Below, piece by piece: positions 36,401 through 37,743 of a stretch of 46,249 bases of DNA. Positions within the stretch are counted from its first letter, which is position 1, and the number at the start of each line of letters is the position of its first letter. This DNA comes from Deltaproteobacteria bacterium. GTDB lineage: Bacteria > Desulfobacterota > DSM-4660 > Desulfatiglandales > Desulfatiglandaceae. The notes beneath the pieces were generated by a model. It saw only the letters and a program-made list of their open reading frames with translations. It was not told the origin of the DNA and ran no database searches. The stretch lies in assembly GCA_016927455.1 (NCBI GenBank), contig JAFGMQ010000112.1, forward strand, positions 1 to 46,249, in the 5' to 3' direction. A program made the position numbers and the translations under genes.

Positions 36401-37128
36401 ACTCTCTTCCTGATCAGGTTCCTTTAGCAGGGCCTGACAGGTCACTGTTTATGAATAAAGAAACCGAAGTCATAACGTCAAGTCCGGTTATCTCAGGACC
36501 TGGTGAAGCTTCTGGTCAGGATCTTTATTACAGTCAGGAGACAATGATTGCGGGAAAAGAAAACAGAGAGATAGTAACCAGGGTCTTGCCGGGCGGTGCA
36601 ATAGCAAAGAGCTATCCCAATGGAATGGTAAGAATTATTGAGCCTGACGGATCAGTTATTGTTGAATCACCTGAGGGTACAGAGAGGATCATCGGGCTTG
36701 ATAATATTGTAACCATTCTTTATCCGAACGGTATTAAATTAGTCAGGTATCCGGACGGTTCTTCAATTACAACATATCCTGACGGCAGGATAATAAGGGT
36801 ACTGCCCGATGGTACTGTAATCAACAGTTCTGCTGAGCTTGAAGGTGAAGAACTCAGGCTCAACAGGTTGATGCTGCAGGCCAGAAGGGATACCGATGGT
36901 GTGTTTGATATTGGTGAAGAAAGAGAAGGTTTTACCAACTTGAAAAGAGGGAATAACTCTGATAGGATTGCGCCGAAAATTGATGTTGGAAAAATGGTGG
37001 CAGGTCTGACTGGGTGGGGATTGTTCTCTTTAAAGAAATCCAGTGATGGGAACCTGATTGACCGGGACAGTTTCAGTAAACTGGACAGAAAAAACAGACT
37101 GCGACATTTTATCAAATGGAGTAACTGA
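9418..37128 (+). CDS. Giant LEPR-XLL/DUF4347 repeat adhesin with RTX-like and G-box-like C-terminus (9,236 residues)
   Basis: One open frame of 27.7 kb. Order of regions: basic N-terminus with LEKRLLLSADP (34-44, a LEPR-XLL variant); DUF4347 (about 115-305); short RTX-like GGDDTL/SGDDTI stretches (304-400); LktA-like beta-strand repeats (about 460-2760) with a flagellin-hook-like insert; five super-repeats of about 360 residues (about 2760-4440); more beta repeats; GSW repeats (about 5187-6060 and 6530-6760); a Tyr/Trp-rich patch; TGD modules and FHA-like strands (to about 8380); RTX-like blocks (about 8600-8950); eight 9-residue YPDG units (9066-9137); a basic tail. There is no Sec signal, sortase motif, C-terminal barrel or TPS domain. 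I noticed only five cysteines, as expected for an exported protein. It is probably a surface adhesin or matrix protein that folds outside the cell with calcium. No frameshift in 27 kb implies selection. Export by the neighbouring tolC/HlyD/M50/SecA-like genes is inference; the target surface is unknown. Confidence 0.95.
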   Translation: MSQLKKIAHKLKSLSNRPSGKRGPERRRMLFETLEKRLLLSADPIAASQDLQQKDLMADAVPVFTVETLSIDTGSTDFQHADVPPLSVKADEGVLSKENISSQLSYLLSEDIGSQIVIIDSSVPDYESLIEKLFEVSDSAENKDGHKATGMNSDEGYKAPSYEIMVLDSDRDGIEQITEILGQYDQVSAIHVISHGSGGMMHLGNSIIDRDSLEEYSGTLSAWQESLTEEGDILLYGCNIADGELGISFITELSRQTGADVAASTDASGSQELGGDWELEYSTGVIESMPLFTGQNMSAYSHLLADINVDGTTGDDTITVDFESLSITGGSAPVAPNTRDNYLIDGLGGDDTLIIQGTSGDDTIDISDSGITINGTTYSILLNSITSIEDLMIIGGDGTDSVTISDSLAIANVNLSIKSETISVNNSIDTGSGLISLDVTSEDNSVFGNSSSYITINNSTLRGSDINISAESRVTAEASLELNLPVDVALINVTSDAIVSITGASRLESTGDVTINATSTTETTARSLASMNGSISADASVATSIVAGSAAVRVTGTSAFNVGGAISINATNNRTVTTIADGAAGGETAAGGSVAVATITGDTEAYLGEGSTVETAGSISINANKLDRITTSAKSTSGGASETEGSTATEKTLSDNNAETSEGAVTIAGAVAVNTLTGNTGAYIDSSQVVTTSGMLSVNSMDNTDSSVRADGSSVGSASAGVGAGVAINVVQINNEAYLGGTGIITAGNVEVNAGMAEKTGEETLSGMLSAEAISGANGGTVGVAGALALNVVDATSRAEIESGAQVTITGGGDVSLTAENTTESRAIAQPANEGATAGSVGVGASVALNIANTTTIAQLAGTSVLTGANDLSLKATSDNTVVTTAKAGGAASGGSGVGVGGAIAISVANNETSTIIGRGTDLTLTGALSEEANHKGSTTTSADGSAGGASAGIGVALGLNVVNDSTIATTERNITAGGDIMFAAHAAAASSAGSKASASGAEEESDTPDDKGVDKKIGAERGLADKKAEERGTKGTGDSADTPAAETSSGGVSVAAAVGVNIAESTASACIPDAEIPGNGLIITSGGLLTLSSGNNTDATAKADGSATSDGGTSIGAAVAINLVSAVNEAYVGEDSTINADWLTIEAKKTEESGDTTGKIGAEAISGASGGKVGIAGSLALNIADSRNDALIKDGARVTLNEGDVTLTAEGATESTVLATAKGAAVAPENKVTAAGDTDLITKDTVIGAEKGQLSVEPAGTGTDDIRFTLRDGSTISVSLNGITKVQEILDKINNDSENNGKLFAEFNEAKQRFVLTDKTTATTGESSESTSVTMTGNPVFYRREGGTAVTAPTSGSATSEELNFALRVGTENQRFYVTVANKTYTGTDAEMKAEWLSDIKEAIRLEMVAAGQLKAADAAVVDVKFVAGKLVFGSTKTMTIWTDTTEGSAVSFKVEALNSSKTRSQLGLEKTTSNTDGTVITGSLLKTVGGEEATPVSDGGSLGIGASVGLNISNNTSTARIENNAIIEGTVNNISLSADSETKATTTSTAGGEAKGGSGVGIGGAISIAVSNNDMTAEVGSGQLLDIDGDFAASATHKGETITKADGSASGGSAAVGIALGLNVVNDRTLATTNRVIDSAGDMKFEAVNTSTSSSEAKASAKGAEGESSEGGSSENVDKKVGDQRKLADDKAEETGKKGTGDAAETPAAETSDGGVSVAAAIGVNITLSEATAYIPDNGQVISGGTLTLTSSNNTDASSKADGSAVDPENTSVGVGAAVAINYADVTNISHIGKDAQVTSNGLVLNADMTADEKPFELTNISETRDSINLGEDHGLQTGDMIGYDNGGGDSIGGLTSEQTYYVVMDDTRSFNIIPHNIDDLGVEALNTFRDGMAKVGINIDEIGGSIDYSENWIDLGADHFLKDGDLVVYSKGNFLNSGAIGGLKDGATYKVDVDEASPTRIKLLDPDTDAVQDLTFSAENISFFDHKFTIVNPVAVKLAAIPEDAMNGKTIDLMAGATGDEQKLIEKSHSFNTDATSGAGASNVGVAGSLALNIITNHTEAVIKSGASVETGTGDISITAENIENDSANAASKVSGGKVGVGASVAMNILPVNVTRAEIEDTAVLTGGHDLTLNAESGHSVFTTVKAGAAGGTAVSPAVAVAYINDDTSSSIGTPDGDAIDVTGKVNMQASHTGTAKTTVDASVAGEKVAVGAAVGINIITDSTIVTAERDISAGGAVSIDAITDQYSKMDITASAKGNKSEDETKEGETAPRNSDDEAQAQANAATGGTKTLPKANDSLDNANNKATEKTGDENGENGTGSSSVGVAAAIGVNWVISDNEASIADGINVEAGGALEVKAESETDLDTKAIGAALSFDSDTGVGAAVGLNVGIVTNSATIGSSSNIDANGISVQAVTPEDKTNDFAVWALAVGGGKDNGVAGSAGINVMVMDTEASAGHDATLASSDYIDIEAENDTSHQNIAGGGGVGKKAGVGVAVAANIITMNTDAYIGENTHADATEKIFINSDSSITPVNFEIPGMGSLGFGVSSIAAGGGVSTSSEGKAAVGGSAIVDVIIQNTQAYVADGVQINTDPALVAGIDQGVVVDATSLTRIINGAGGLAVAFGGTGVGIGLDVGVIVKDTSAYIGNSATVNADNDVTISAASTEDITSVAVSAGISKENGIAGSLAVFVLTAGTRAVIEGESGKITTVNAGGNVTLSATDSSSLNTIAFTVAAAGKTGVGAAGSVNVITNNVLAEISGSTVGSEGDVSLTATSSPIIRSLGIGVSGSGENAVAINASGNGVANTVKALINEGSTVTAEGNVHLSAKDEAGFIIPTWMIDEGVQEDLNTALEESPIDLKSSILAVNVSVAGSGQKAVGVSLMGNVVTNNIATEISSSTVRAGVDVDDIDTIVNAEADVSMDAYSKAGILAVTVGVGASGDLAVQGTGFGNVITNRTEALISSGSVVRSADDITIKAEDDSSIKSLGLSIAASGSNAIGAIVGANVIVNSVTSEIAGSQVDSGDSLELKALANSDIMAFTGGVAASGSTAVLVSLSANVVTNTTRAVISDQVINNVNHRTDIDAGGTVDVSAKDSSTIDSLAFGVSGSGSTAVGVGIGANVVANTIASSVTGSDLETDSTLDITSESSAIIRTLAIGVSGSGSVAVQVTAMGNAVTNTVSSTISEGSIVTAAGDVTITAKDIAPSLIPDWIVSEDRADDLTKSLDGTPIDLDANILSVMVSVAASGSVAVNAALVGNLIANTVTAEISGSDVESTSGAIDLDALSKAGIIGLTVGVAGSGSVAVNATGYGNVITNRTKSIISGESTVKADDLIGLTAKDSSQIRSLGVSVAGSGAVSVGALIAANVITNSIEALISGSTAESGSNLNLSAENDSDILGLTVGVAGSGAGAGMLSLTANTITNTTRAAITGEEGVRSDIDTDGAINLTASDISEINTLAIGVAGTGGGAVGAALAANIIINKAETEISESDIITGSTLLLDSSNSSIIRALAIGVSGSGGFAVQLTAMGNVISNETSSVISGSDVEAAGNINLSAEDKSPSMIPFMDAVGSYITDEDTVQDLKDALSGSPIDPTANIISLMVSVAGTGGVAVNGAFTGNVITNNIETLIHASEVVSDTGIINLDSDSKAGILALTVGVAGSGAVAVNATGFGNIITNTVSSKVTGGSSITTSSDSGDITLNADDTSQIRSAAVSVAGTGGIAAGALIGANVITNSVITEVRGSTVNSGSKLELTSENDSDILGLSVGVAGAGAGAGILSLTGNTITNTTKAAITGEVNDRSDIDTTGAVNLTASDTSEINTLAIGVAGAGGGAVGAAVSANVIANTTETEISYSDLFSGSTLEMDSSNSSIIRTLAIGVSGSGGGAVQISAMGNVIANNTSSVINNSNVTADGNISIKAEEKSPSMIPLMDAIGSFIVDADTRESFADALEDSPFDPRANIMAFMLSVAGSGGVAVSGAFTGNVITNSITTEISGSKVTSLSVSISEESVSSAGIASISVGVGGSGAAAVSAVAFGNTITNTVKSVVSDTSVLDSEGELSINATDDSMIRSVGLSIAASGGAALSFIGAVNTITNTVTTGFSGSTLEKGTNLDISSLSDSNIYSFTGGIAASGAVAAQISLSGNIINNEVTSKINNSHVDLTGTVDVSSIDSSTIDSVSVGVSASGAAAAGAALSENHIGNTISASVEDSNVEADLDINVISREAATIRSLAAGLSGAGGASGAASVTLNQIGNQIASSINDSTVTSAGGDITVYASDELPTADFDNMLLPAKVKSSKALNDTEYDRSANIISFAGSIAVAGGVAGSAAVSDNEINNTINASIDGSSVAATTGDVLVETVSSAKIVAVSAGIGAAAGTALNASSSENEIDSTVLSGIINGSVIEAGDDVNVTAKDISEINAFSLSLAGAIGAALGGAKVTNTISTDTIAYMTGNSTDSTRIDNADEVLAKAYSGQKATGKTLGATLGIVSGGASIASGTINGSTMAYVDDHVEIGTENGKSIDNLNVQAISDSSVISEATAMAAGIGAGTENSVTSTITPTITAYIGSNVVVKLTGSGGIMAQSRVKASADTKGITLSLTGSVGASNAKTNVAPAVSAYVAGGSTIQSAPSVTDPYNFEIRANRDVLNGDSATATAKGSAGGLLFGAVGTSSESVDSGTVSAYIGDESGLSTTIAMSGTTTVYADLNAKQTATASGKSGGIVAAGSNEAVVISNTLTEAYLGSNVTVTGKSLDIHAVGTDDNFANVIAGSGGLVAGSASTGKTINNSRTRVDVGTGSGTKVDVSGDFKVMSEHTANFRAASDSTTAALVGASGSTVINSVEADVSMDFGSGIEINAGAIDVDANNIISKITVGYDVVAGSGGLAGGPAASSSTVITDRTEITVGNGAKLIVNGAGGINFLSNNQVNATDKTKLDSGGAIALAKAKTTIVNHVNTNNIYIGDALLRNTVGDIDLSVRSSANVLSQSNASTYGVAGAAQGDSFASVHANSKLILADGAEIEAKGDISLKVGEGSNLDVKAYTDLWNKTALPVKNDPYAHGEAIQSNLIDIQSGASVASDTNVYIDSQKGSTNAIGKGNAKDLYREVLAAIANFFGSIFGAKPVSLDIKTSSSRSDSSGNINIDGYVRSSAHNIQTLKIANTDEQFAPISISNQGNGEPEITINADSDTILRTDGGSWSTDGFEEGQFIVLDGTSGSDGIYQIKTIAGSEIVLEDDLVGTGTHMAKVYVVDNYIANNPVQLVTSGTLDFNAASNTISRNDGIEWSVDGFKEGQYIRVSGAGSGNDATYRIMDIAGNILTVNGSIQSAPGITAGIVVLAVRENATYASMDRTPLPDLTYTNRRTSLHRTDGGSWIMDGFLTTSDNITIGGTTYNVVSVTESEIMLDQVEFTPGPATGVNVSTQIDSLNARVRFVTQYTDPSEIEWSGQNWGDYGFQAGDTIRVSDADGSGNNTVTGFLIQSIDQEVIRLDAGVSLTNAVDTNGVTVEKDVAIASGTTLTFTAATQTITRSGGDWDQNVFKAGQNISFTNAGTLNTGTYTILSVAGDTITLENAPLLQNDTDNNGATITLSITTAGNVVFRATVNHDARIERYNPVNGNPVDWSNTYQAGHTITIANADETANNGTYTIKSVVNDVISIEENIGVEDLVDGGLSGTNVTVNASTTVNVNYVTNNARIDRSVGSWATDGFNGGQTIYITNSSNNNDDGNGYVISSIINGGQTLVLGSGYDLQSGVEINTPARINTQSVNTFRAPDGTYMKLVRGDATTRDSIVLTDAAGDPITSGSDWSTYEFYAGQHIMVVGTQGGNNDGLYEINYVAANTLFLSPEGDRFQGTDGEILTASENVGVLGVYTQVEDIVAAMTEGTSLTFATNNTITRASGSWVTDRFIVGQEIVIDGADPENNGTYRIIDIDDTGTVLTLDANNMLGKGETGITGAKIVYSKPHTDRVTLPGNTIVSIYSSGNITTPNAITRNEGNWYDDGFQPGQYIFISGAVDSGNSGIYRIYAINDSGNTMTLDGSQSLGKDETNIGNVKITGVVVKEGDVTSLISRSEGVAMPTISVEDLAANIIAEIKDLEAEKQKFGVQGTEAEAGLNAQIDHLNYQLEELGLMTPNGPKSMMVTYIETPEIVAQSGDIIITGDNLTGTGQLDAPGDATISIENNSPYYLRVNNELTINNVGGNITFNGARVYDNETIQQRNSSGVASFSSITTSKSSPDPLIKIRNTYNPPPAGDLATAPPPDIEIVGTTILNSDGTVRIYNKEGSIFIKDDKSTEPATRVSIQAKTVEIKAGKDVIIAVDTHNVGSDPETAWSSIAASNEAIDKIDSSGNYINQNGDGSWGSSQGHVSQDGSTIAGNNVFITARVLNINGPIQSGIAEHSLTLTNGMMTQSGRTLSEEIQFLRDSQKTEWITLIGDDSKALDIEVQYDYATDRLIVDNVETQGGLIKLTGHIIATDTDGLLKVMDGYGNITIDNQTEWDIAIQNLKTGEDKELLLSGAAWRVSGNDWLIKANDTISFNSGENSITRQYGSWQKDGFYEGQKILISGAEGVYSVNNSVDENDVYIVQSVGDKTLILTSDKILAASGAAEATSSLTVSGLWLTIAGDTVTRSGGSWIDDGFYVDQYIRITGSANTDIYKVAGFTETDLILVNIDNSQASLTGESSISTPFEVAGNWITFSNNGTSDIISRNAGSWLDEGYRDGMTIVVSRSNGSYDGEYQIIHATDTTLELDTSVMLNNETNLETGLEIQGLGNGIEGKVVITDTAYDLDPSADVYKPLITTYTRIGNNLQITDNNDITSNVVINDSRVAGYQAQPGQRYYWVTGQSESSYKREYWVSSSFWGITYAEGQPYADYIYNEATPQELLPYGNFPNDTTADESLATVGYQYEFVPLDVNTYVTQTRWITTSGWWIFSTEHNHLVQETTVGSVTYDYHSVKADYPIGIEFIGDDSGTITVNSVNDIYLNAVITNTQGTTTITSSAGSIYQEKDRAIIRSGGSLYDNGSEQFVAGEINLNAPNGSIGNFDEGGTLKPVRTDLSGGVFNATAQGLIAISEIEEKLTIGNVISSGGDVYITADGGIVAENGSSMIVGENINLNSISGGIGDAAIEIKINSNIDNIYDANNRSGEVTAKAFDDIYIRETDGDLRVVSMESLDGDIHVATDSGDLIDANTIESVDVRTEEELVDLWNGMNLLDGGGSDENQQAYKDIRTREYNTYWNYRTGNSLVFDLHTQVDGVTEEISFDTDHGFTTGDALIYRVIDGSEGSCELADNVTYYAIVVDATTIRLAASRDNALAGIGIDIEAASSDGHASLTRMLDYDPDYQIVFSAEERDMYKSQLNWDDARIDLEQNKRTEEFHDLHNRYSVLGDTYNPDWTYDLIRQNGMPDAKNPGYEPEFDPASAVDSVNNTITIGPHLFSTGTGVVYNVNGGTAIDGLTDGTLYYIIKIDNYTIQLAESEEDASNGIAIDIDAAGASINPNPDANNLINTGHELSDIDAIASNSIWSEDQLRYAIGIGWLKETTDTDIRVEDPNLIGKNIVMDISGSIGEHLTEQKILVHSNTDMEIVEDVSISFDPSAVDNIANSIAVSGYLYRTGTSVVYNNVTSPPAAITGLENGKTYFIRVNSDSTISLALTEQDAKDGTNLIDIDPSGAAGTHTLDLDQVEKTRRAKAAIAAAEKEDLISIKAETDTISFGNLHNLNAGDPVIFGNSGTIGLSDVPGVTNGVTYYAGVVDEFTIKLYASSDDAQNVINPIDITESDARIAQRDDIDIQSGGKITIVTIATSVGDMGEGGTPANLTDAENEAINNADPEDIITIDSADNSITFGTPHGILTGDAVNFGKYGTFKISDIPGVTDDVTCYARVVDDFTFKLFDTKENASGTDDTGIINITQSEIRIFRAEENSYQVDIKAGTFIFIGSETDIYIGEVISGTSSTSLTNMEREIRIKTGGGIYDSQGSSAINFTGGNIILEAANGSIGIDGIPVTLDLYPEARLTARGKKGVYLNETDGDMYVDTMFSPDRVDLFADRSILDAFTGNYLNVRTKILNLNAGMAIGSKDVTDINYLEIDLYPEGLLNAYAGDDINISETNGNMNIGEIISYSGDVGLHAAVSIIDRDDEMFPDITGNNITLEALIGGIGASENDLDIDSAFSDAGSLNSSSALNTYLTETNGDLGIHRITTGMDYTAFIGSGASILNARVDEEDNIVSGSAWLFADGEIGTEASRISTTIGHLEGRAVHGSVWLVNQGHLIIGGVTEGDGITVEGSLVITARSPITVIEQIEAGNIILTTEDNTDNDNLTVQTGGNVISTTGSIIMYSGDDIIIEAGATLQSAEVVELYLDYFNSDPGTGGLLQMSGLATGASVQVFGNIDNDTIAITNVVSPTIINTAEGDDTIFLGSNASPDSNVDGNIRNILEFIDIDGGSGNDSLCLDITGEVDGVTGTVTEDIITGFNMGTDGEVQYINIENLNLSLGNGSDTINFQGTSAGTVTSLDAGEGDDIINISSDAPANMGNLDNINGILNIDGEAGDNTLNVSDAGSTVADTDVVITDTSISGMAPAVINFTATGGTFDGSINIIMGTESDLISIESIRNDAVTAISGNDGDDTIIVEATVTSGHLEIHGDTGNDVIDGSDAPAGAELVLIGGSGADALAGGQGTDVMFGDEAIITRDSAHNIIQVESDQSVTGENDLIRGNGGDDILVGGSGEDNIWGGDGDDMVIGDNGSIEYTSGIVTFIESTDAGDTTTGDDVINAGAGENYVIAGGGSDTITGEYGADYVVGDHGSMAYTAAGIITQITTRLDNLGGDDTLNLGDGNNVATGGQGSDLITTGTGADILLGDSGTFNMDATGVITLVESSSTGQGGDDTVYSGDGNDIVIAGNGSDTIDSGAGSDIIIGDNGFVRFADGMPVVAETRKTALGAADYLDDGEGTDILIGGEGRDIVKGEFPTDSIISRYGRVVLEDLKIITIYPPFSQIPGSYMSQERYSLPDQVPLAGPDRSLFMNKETEVITSSPVISGPGEASGQDLYYSQETMIAGKENREIVTRVLPGGAIAKSYPNGMVRIIEPDGSVIVESPEGTERIIGLDNIVTILYPNGIKLVRYPDGSSITTYPDGRIIRVLPDGTVINSSAELEGEELRLNRLMLQARRDTDGVFDIGEEREGFTNLKRGNNSDRIAPKIDVGKMVAGLTGWGLFSLKKSSDGNLIDRDSFSKLDRKNRLRHFIKWSN
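9517..9549 (+). other. LEPR-XLL-type N-terminal motif
   Basis: Residues 34-44, LEKRLLLSADP, preceded by a Lys/Arg-rich stretch (RRRMLFET). The usual form is LEPRxLLSA; here the proline is lysine. In other giant proteins this short motif sits close to the N-terminus and has been proposed as a sorting signal. No hydrophobic signal sequence precedes it, so it is the best candidate for the export address of this protein. Confidence 0.75.
9760..10330 (+). other. DUF4347 domain
   Basis: Residues about 115-305. It opens with IVIIDSSVPDYESLI and contains VSAIHVISHGS, DILLYGCNIADGE and TGADVAASTDASG, ending in GDWELEYSTG. These are the conserved blocks of DUF4347, found near the N-terminus of very large repeat adhesins in diderms. 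The His-Gly and YGC motifs give it a hydrolase- or caspase-like look, but no activity is established. Confidence 0.8.
13081..13908 (+). other. Non-repeat insert resembling flagellar hook/FliD-type modules
   Basis: Residues about 1222-1498 interrupt the beta repeats. The first half runs IRFTLRDGSTISVSLNG, then KVQEILDKIN and FAEFNEAKQRFVLTD, the layout of flagellin-hook IN motifs (tsLxdIvdaIN, then a strand ending in LT). The second half, with RFYVTVANKTYTG and SRSQLGL-like text (SKTRSQLGLEK), may be a second copy. Homology is my reading of the pattern only. Confidence 0.45.
14869..15420 (+). repeat. Two TGD-type modules inserted among the beta repeats
   Basis: Two copies of a roughly 65-90-residue module: DHGLQTGDMIGYDN, then GLTSEQTYYVVMDD; and DHFLKDGDLVVYSKG, then GLKDGATYKVDVDE. 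The same module recurs five times near 31159-33140. Acidic, beta-rich; function unknown. Confidence 0.6.
17701..22750 (+). repeat. Five tandem protein super-repeats of about 360 residues
   Basis: Sub-units of about 50-60 residues read like SVAGSGAVAVNA, GNVITNT, SxISGSxVxS, LxLxAxxxSxI. A marker segment (A-K/E-D-x-(A/S)-P-S, Ile-Pro, then a P-(I/F)-D motif and ANI) recurs at 17911, 19027, 20092, 21184 and, degenerate, at 22255. The spacing is 1116, 1065, 1092 and 1071 bases, i.e. 372, 355, 364 and 357 residues. Repeats are clear in protein but diverged in DNA. Confidence 0.8.
24976..27590 (+). repeat. GSW repeat block 1 (about ten copies)
   Basis: About ten copies of a roughly 65-90-residue beta module with the core I-x-R-x-x-GSW-x-x-DGF-x-x-GQ-x-I-x-ISG, then N-x-GTY-x-I and a hydrophobic strand ending in LTL. 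Best copies: ITRASGSWVTDRFIVGQ (near 27090) and ITRNEGNWYDDGFQPGQ (near 27380). Three further copies lie at 29005-29690. The motif also occurs in phage-related and other giant bacterial surface proteins; its ligand is unknown. Confidence 0.75.
27640..27840 (+). other. Short helical/coiled-coil segment in the all-beta adhesin
   Basis: Residues about 6075-6140 are rich in Leu, Glu, Lys and Ala with heptad-like spacing (LAANIIAEIKDLEAEKQ, then AQIDHLNYQLEELGL). It is the only obvious amphipathic helical hairpin I see in the giant protein and may be a hinge or interaction site. Confidence 0.55.
29005..29690 (+). repeat. GSW repeat block 2 (three copies)
   Basis: Three further GSW modules: ITRQYGSWQKDGFYEGQ, VTRSGGSWIDDGFYVDQ and ISRNAGSWLDEGYRDGM, each followed by a YxI strand and a hydrophobic strand. 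They are separated from block 1 by about 1.4 kb of other beta sequence and the helical segment. Confidence 0.75.
31159..33140 (+). repeat. Five TGD-type modules
   Basis: Five copies of a module of about 65 residues: a strand with HGFTTGDALIY-type text, a GLxxGxTYYxxVVD strand, then (I/L)xLAxSxxDA and IDI. Copies begin near 31170, 31670, 32190, 32520 and 32920. Spacing is irregular because other segments intervene. One intervening stretch (about 30990-31640) is rich in Tyr, Asp, Asn and Trp. Confidence 0.65.
35221..36279 (+). repeat. RTX-like calcium-binding repeats
   Basis: Residues about 8602-8954 contain six blocks with GGxGxDxhx-type nonapeptides, for example GGSGADALAGG, GNGGDDILVGGSG, GGDGDDMVIGDNG and GAGSDIIIGDNG. 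Each block ends in GD(N/H/S/E)G and is joined by a beta hairpin of about 25 residues. Such repeats bind calcium and fold outside the cell in type I secreted proteins. Confidence 0.85.
36613..36828 (+). repeat. Eight exact 9-residue YPDG units (G-box-like)
   Basis: Residues 9066-9137 divide without gaps into eight units of nine residues (27 bases each). Most begin (Y/E/S/L)P(D/N/E)G, such as YPNGMVRII, YPDGSSITT and LPDGTVINS; the fourth unit (GLDNIVTIL) is degenerate. The period and the YPDG turn match the Tcp10_C/G-box beta-sheet of eukaryotic CPAP and STIL-partner proteins. Homology versus convergence is open. Confidence 0.7.
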
Positions 37129-37270
37129 GAACTGGAGAAGAAGGCAGGAAAAGAATTATCTTTTCAAAAGAAAAGAGACTTAAACTAAAATCGGGATACT
37201 GTGATCTTTTAACCCGGTTTAAACTCGAAGTTATTAAAATTTTGGCTGTTGTAAAAAATGAGGAGGATAT
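37129..37270 (+). other. Adhesin-DUF3467 spacer
   Basis: This 142-base gap holds a TCTTTTC/GAAAAGA hairpin with loop AAAA (37159-37176) without a T-tract, so it is not a clear terminator. GAGGAGG (37260-37266) precedes the DUF3467 start. No convincing promoter is seen; read-through from the adhesin is likely. Confidence 0.4.
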
Positions 37271-37585
37271 ATGGCCCAGAAACAGGATGAAAAGAAAGAT
37301 GTGAAAGATGAAAAAGTTGCAACCCAGACCTTGCGCTGGGATGATTCAAAAATGACCAGTACATATGCCAATGTATGCAATGTCTCCAGCACCAGGGAAG
37401 AGGTTACACTGCTTTTCGGGACAAACCAGAGCTGGTATACGGGTCAGCCTGAACTGACAGTCCAGCTGTCAGATCGAATAATCCTGAATCCTTTTGCCGC
37501 TAAAAGGCTGTCCATGCTTTTGAACAACATTATAAGGGAATATGAGGCGCGTTTCGGTGAGTTGAAGATTGAAATGCCGAAATAA
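37271..37585 (+). CDS. DUF3467 family protein
   Basis: A 104-residue soluble protein. After a charged, Lys/Asp/Glu-rich N-terminus (about 20 residues), it shows the DUF3467 hallmarks: TYANVCNVSSTREEVTLLFG at about 34-53, a middle strand pair ending SDRIILNPFAAKRLSMLL, and the closing helix with EYEARFGEL. There is no signal peptide, so it is predicted cytoplasmic. A strong GAGGAGG ribosome site precedes it, suggesting high output compared with the adhesin. It is the last gene before the 37637-37673 terminator. The family has no settled function. Its place beside the export substrate suggests a small cytoplasmic helper, for example a chaperone or assembly factor, which is inference only. Confidence 0.85.
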   Translation: MAQKQDEKKDVKDEKVATQTLRWDDSKMTSTYANVCNVSSTREEVTLLFGTNQSWYTGQPELTVQLSDRIILNPFAAKRLSMLLNNIIREYEARFGELKIEMPK

Positions 37586-37636
37586 CCCCAGGATATCACC
37601 TTCTGCTGTTTTCACAGTTATGATATTTTTTAATAG

Positions 37637-37673
37637 AAAAGGGACTTGGCTGGCAGGGTTAAGTCCTTTTTTT
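37637..37673 (+). terminator. Rho-independent terminator after DUF3467
   Basis: Stem AAAAGGGACTT (37637-37647) pairs with AAGTCCTTTT (37661-37670) through one G-U pair, with a 13-base loop, and runs into a T-tract ending at 37673. It closes the tolC-adhesin-DUF3467 unit 50 bases after the stop codon and separates it from the adaptor/SecA operon. Confidence 0.8.
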
Positions 37674-37743
37674 ATTCCGGCCCGGAATTTGACTGGGCAT
37701 AAAGGCCGCCGCGGGATAATACTTTTTTAATATGGGATAGATT
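37674..37743 (+). promoter_or_regulatory. Palindrome and possible weak promoter before the export operon
   Basis: A perfect palindrome, ATTCCGG-C-CCGGAAT (37674-37688), directly follows the terminator and abuts TTGACT (37689-37694). A GATAAT follows at 37715-37720, but the 20-base spacer is longer than the usual 16-18, so the promoter is doubtful without help from an activator. GGGAT (37734-37738) is the ribosome site for the GTG start at 37744. Confidence 0.35.

Noticed and set aside
9418-37128. Two-partner secretion (FhaB/FhaC type)
   Set aside because: No TPS domain or Sec signal at the N-terminus and no TpsB/POTRA barrel gene nearby, despite FHA-like strands.
9418-37128. CRISPR or DNA satellite array
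   Set aside because: Repeats are visible in protein only; DNA copies differ widely and there are no constant-length spacers.
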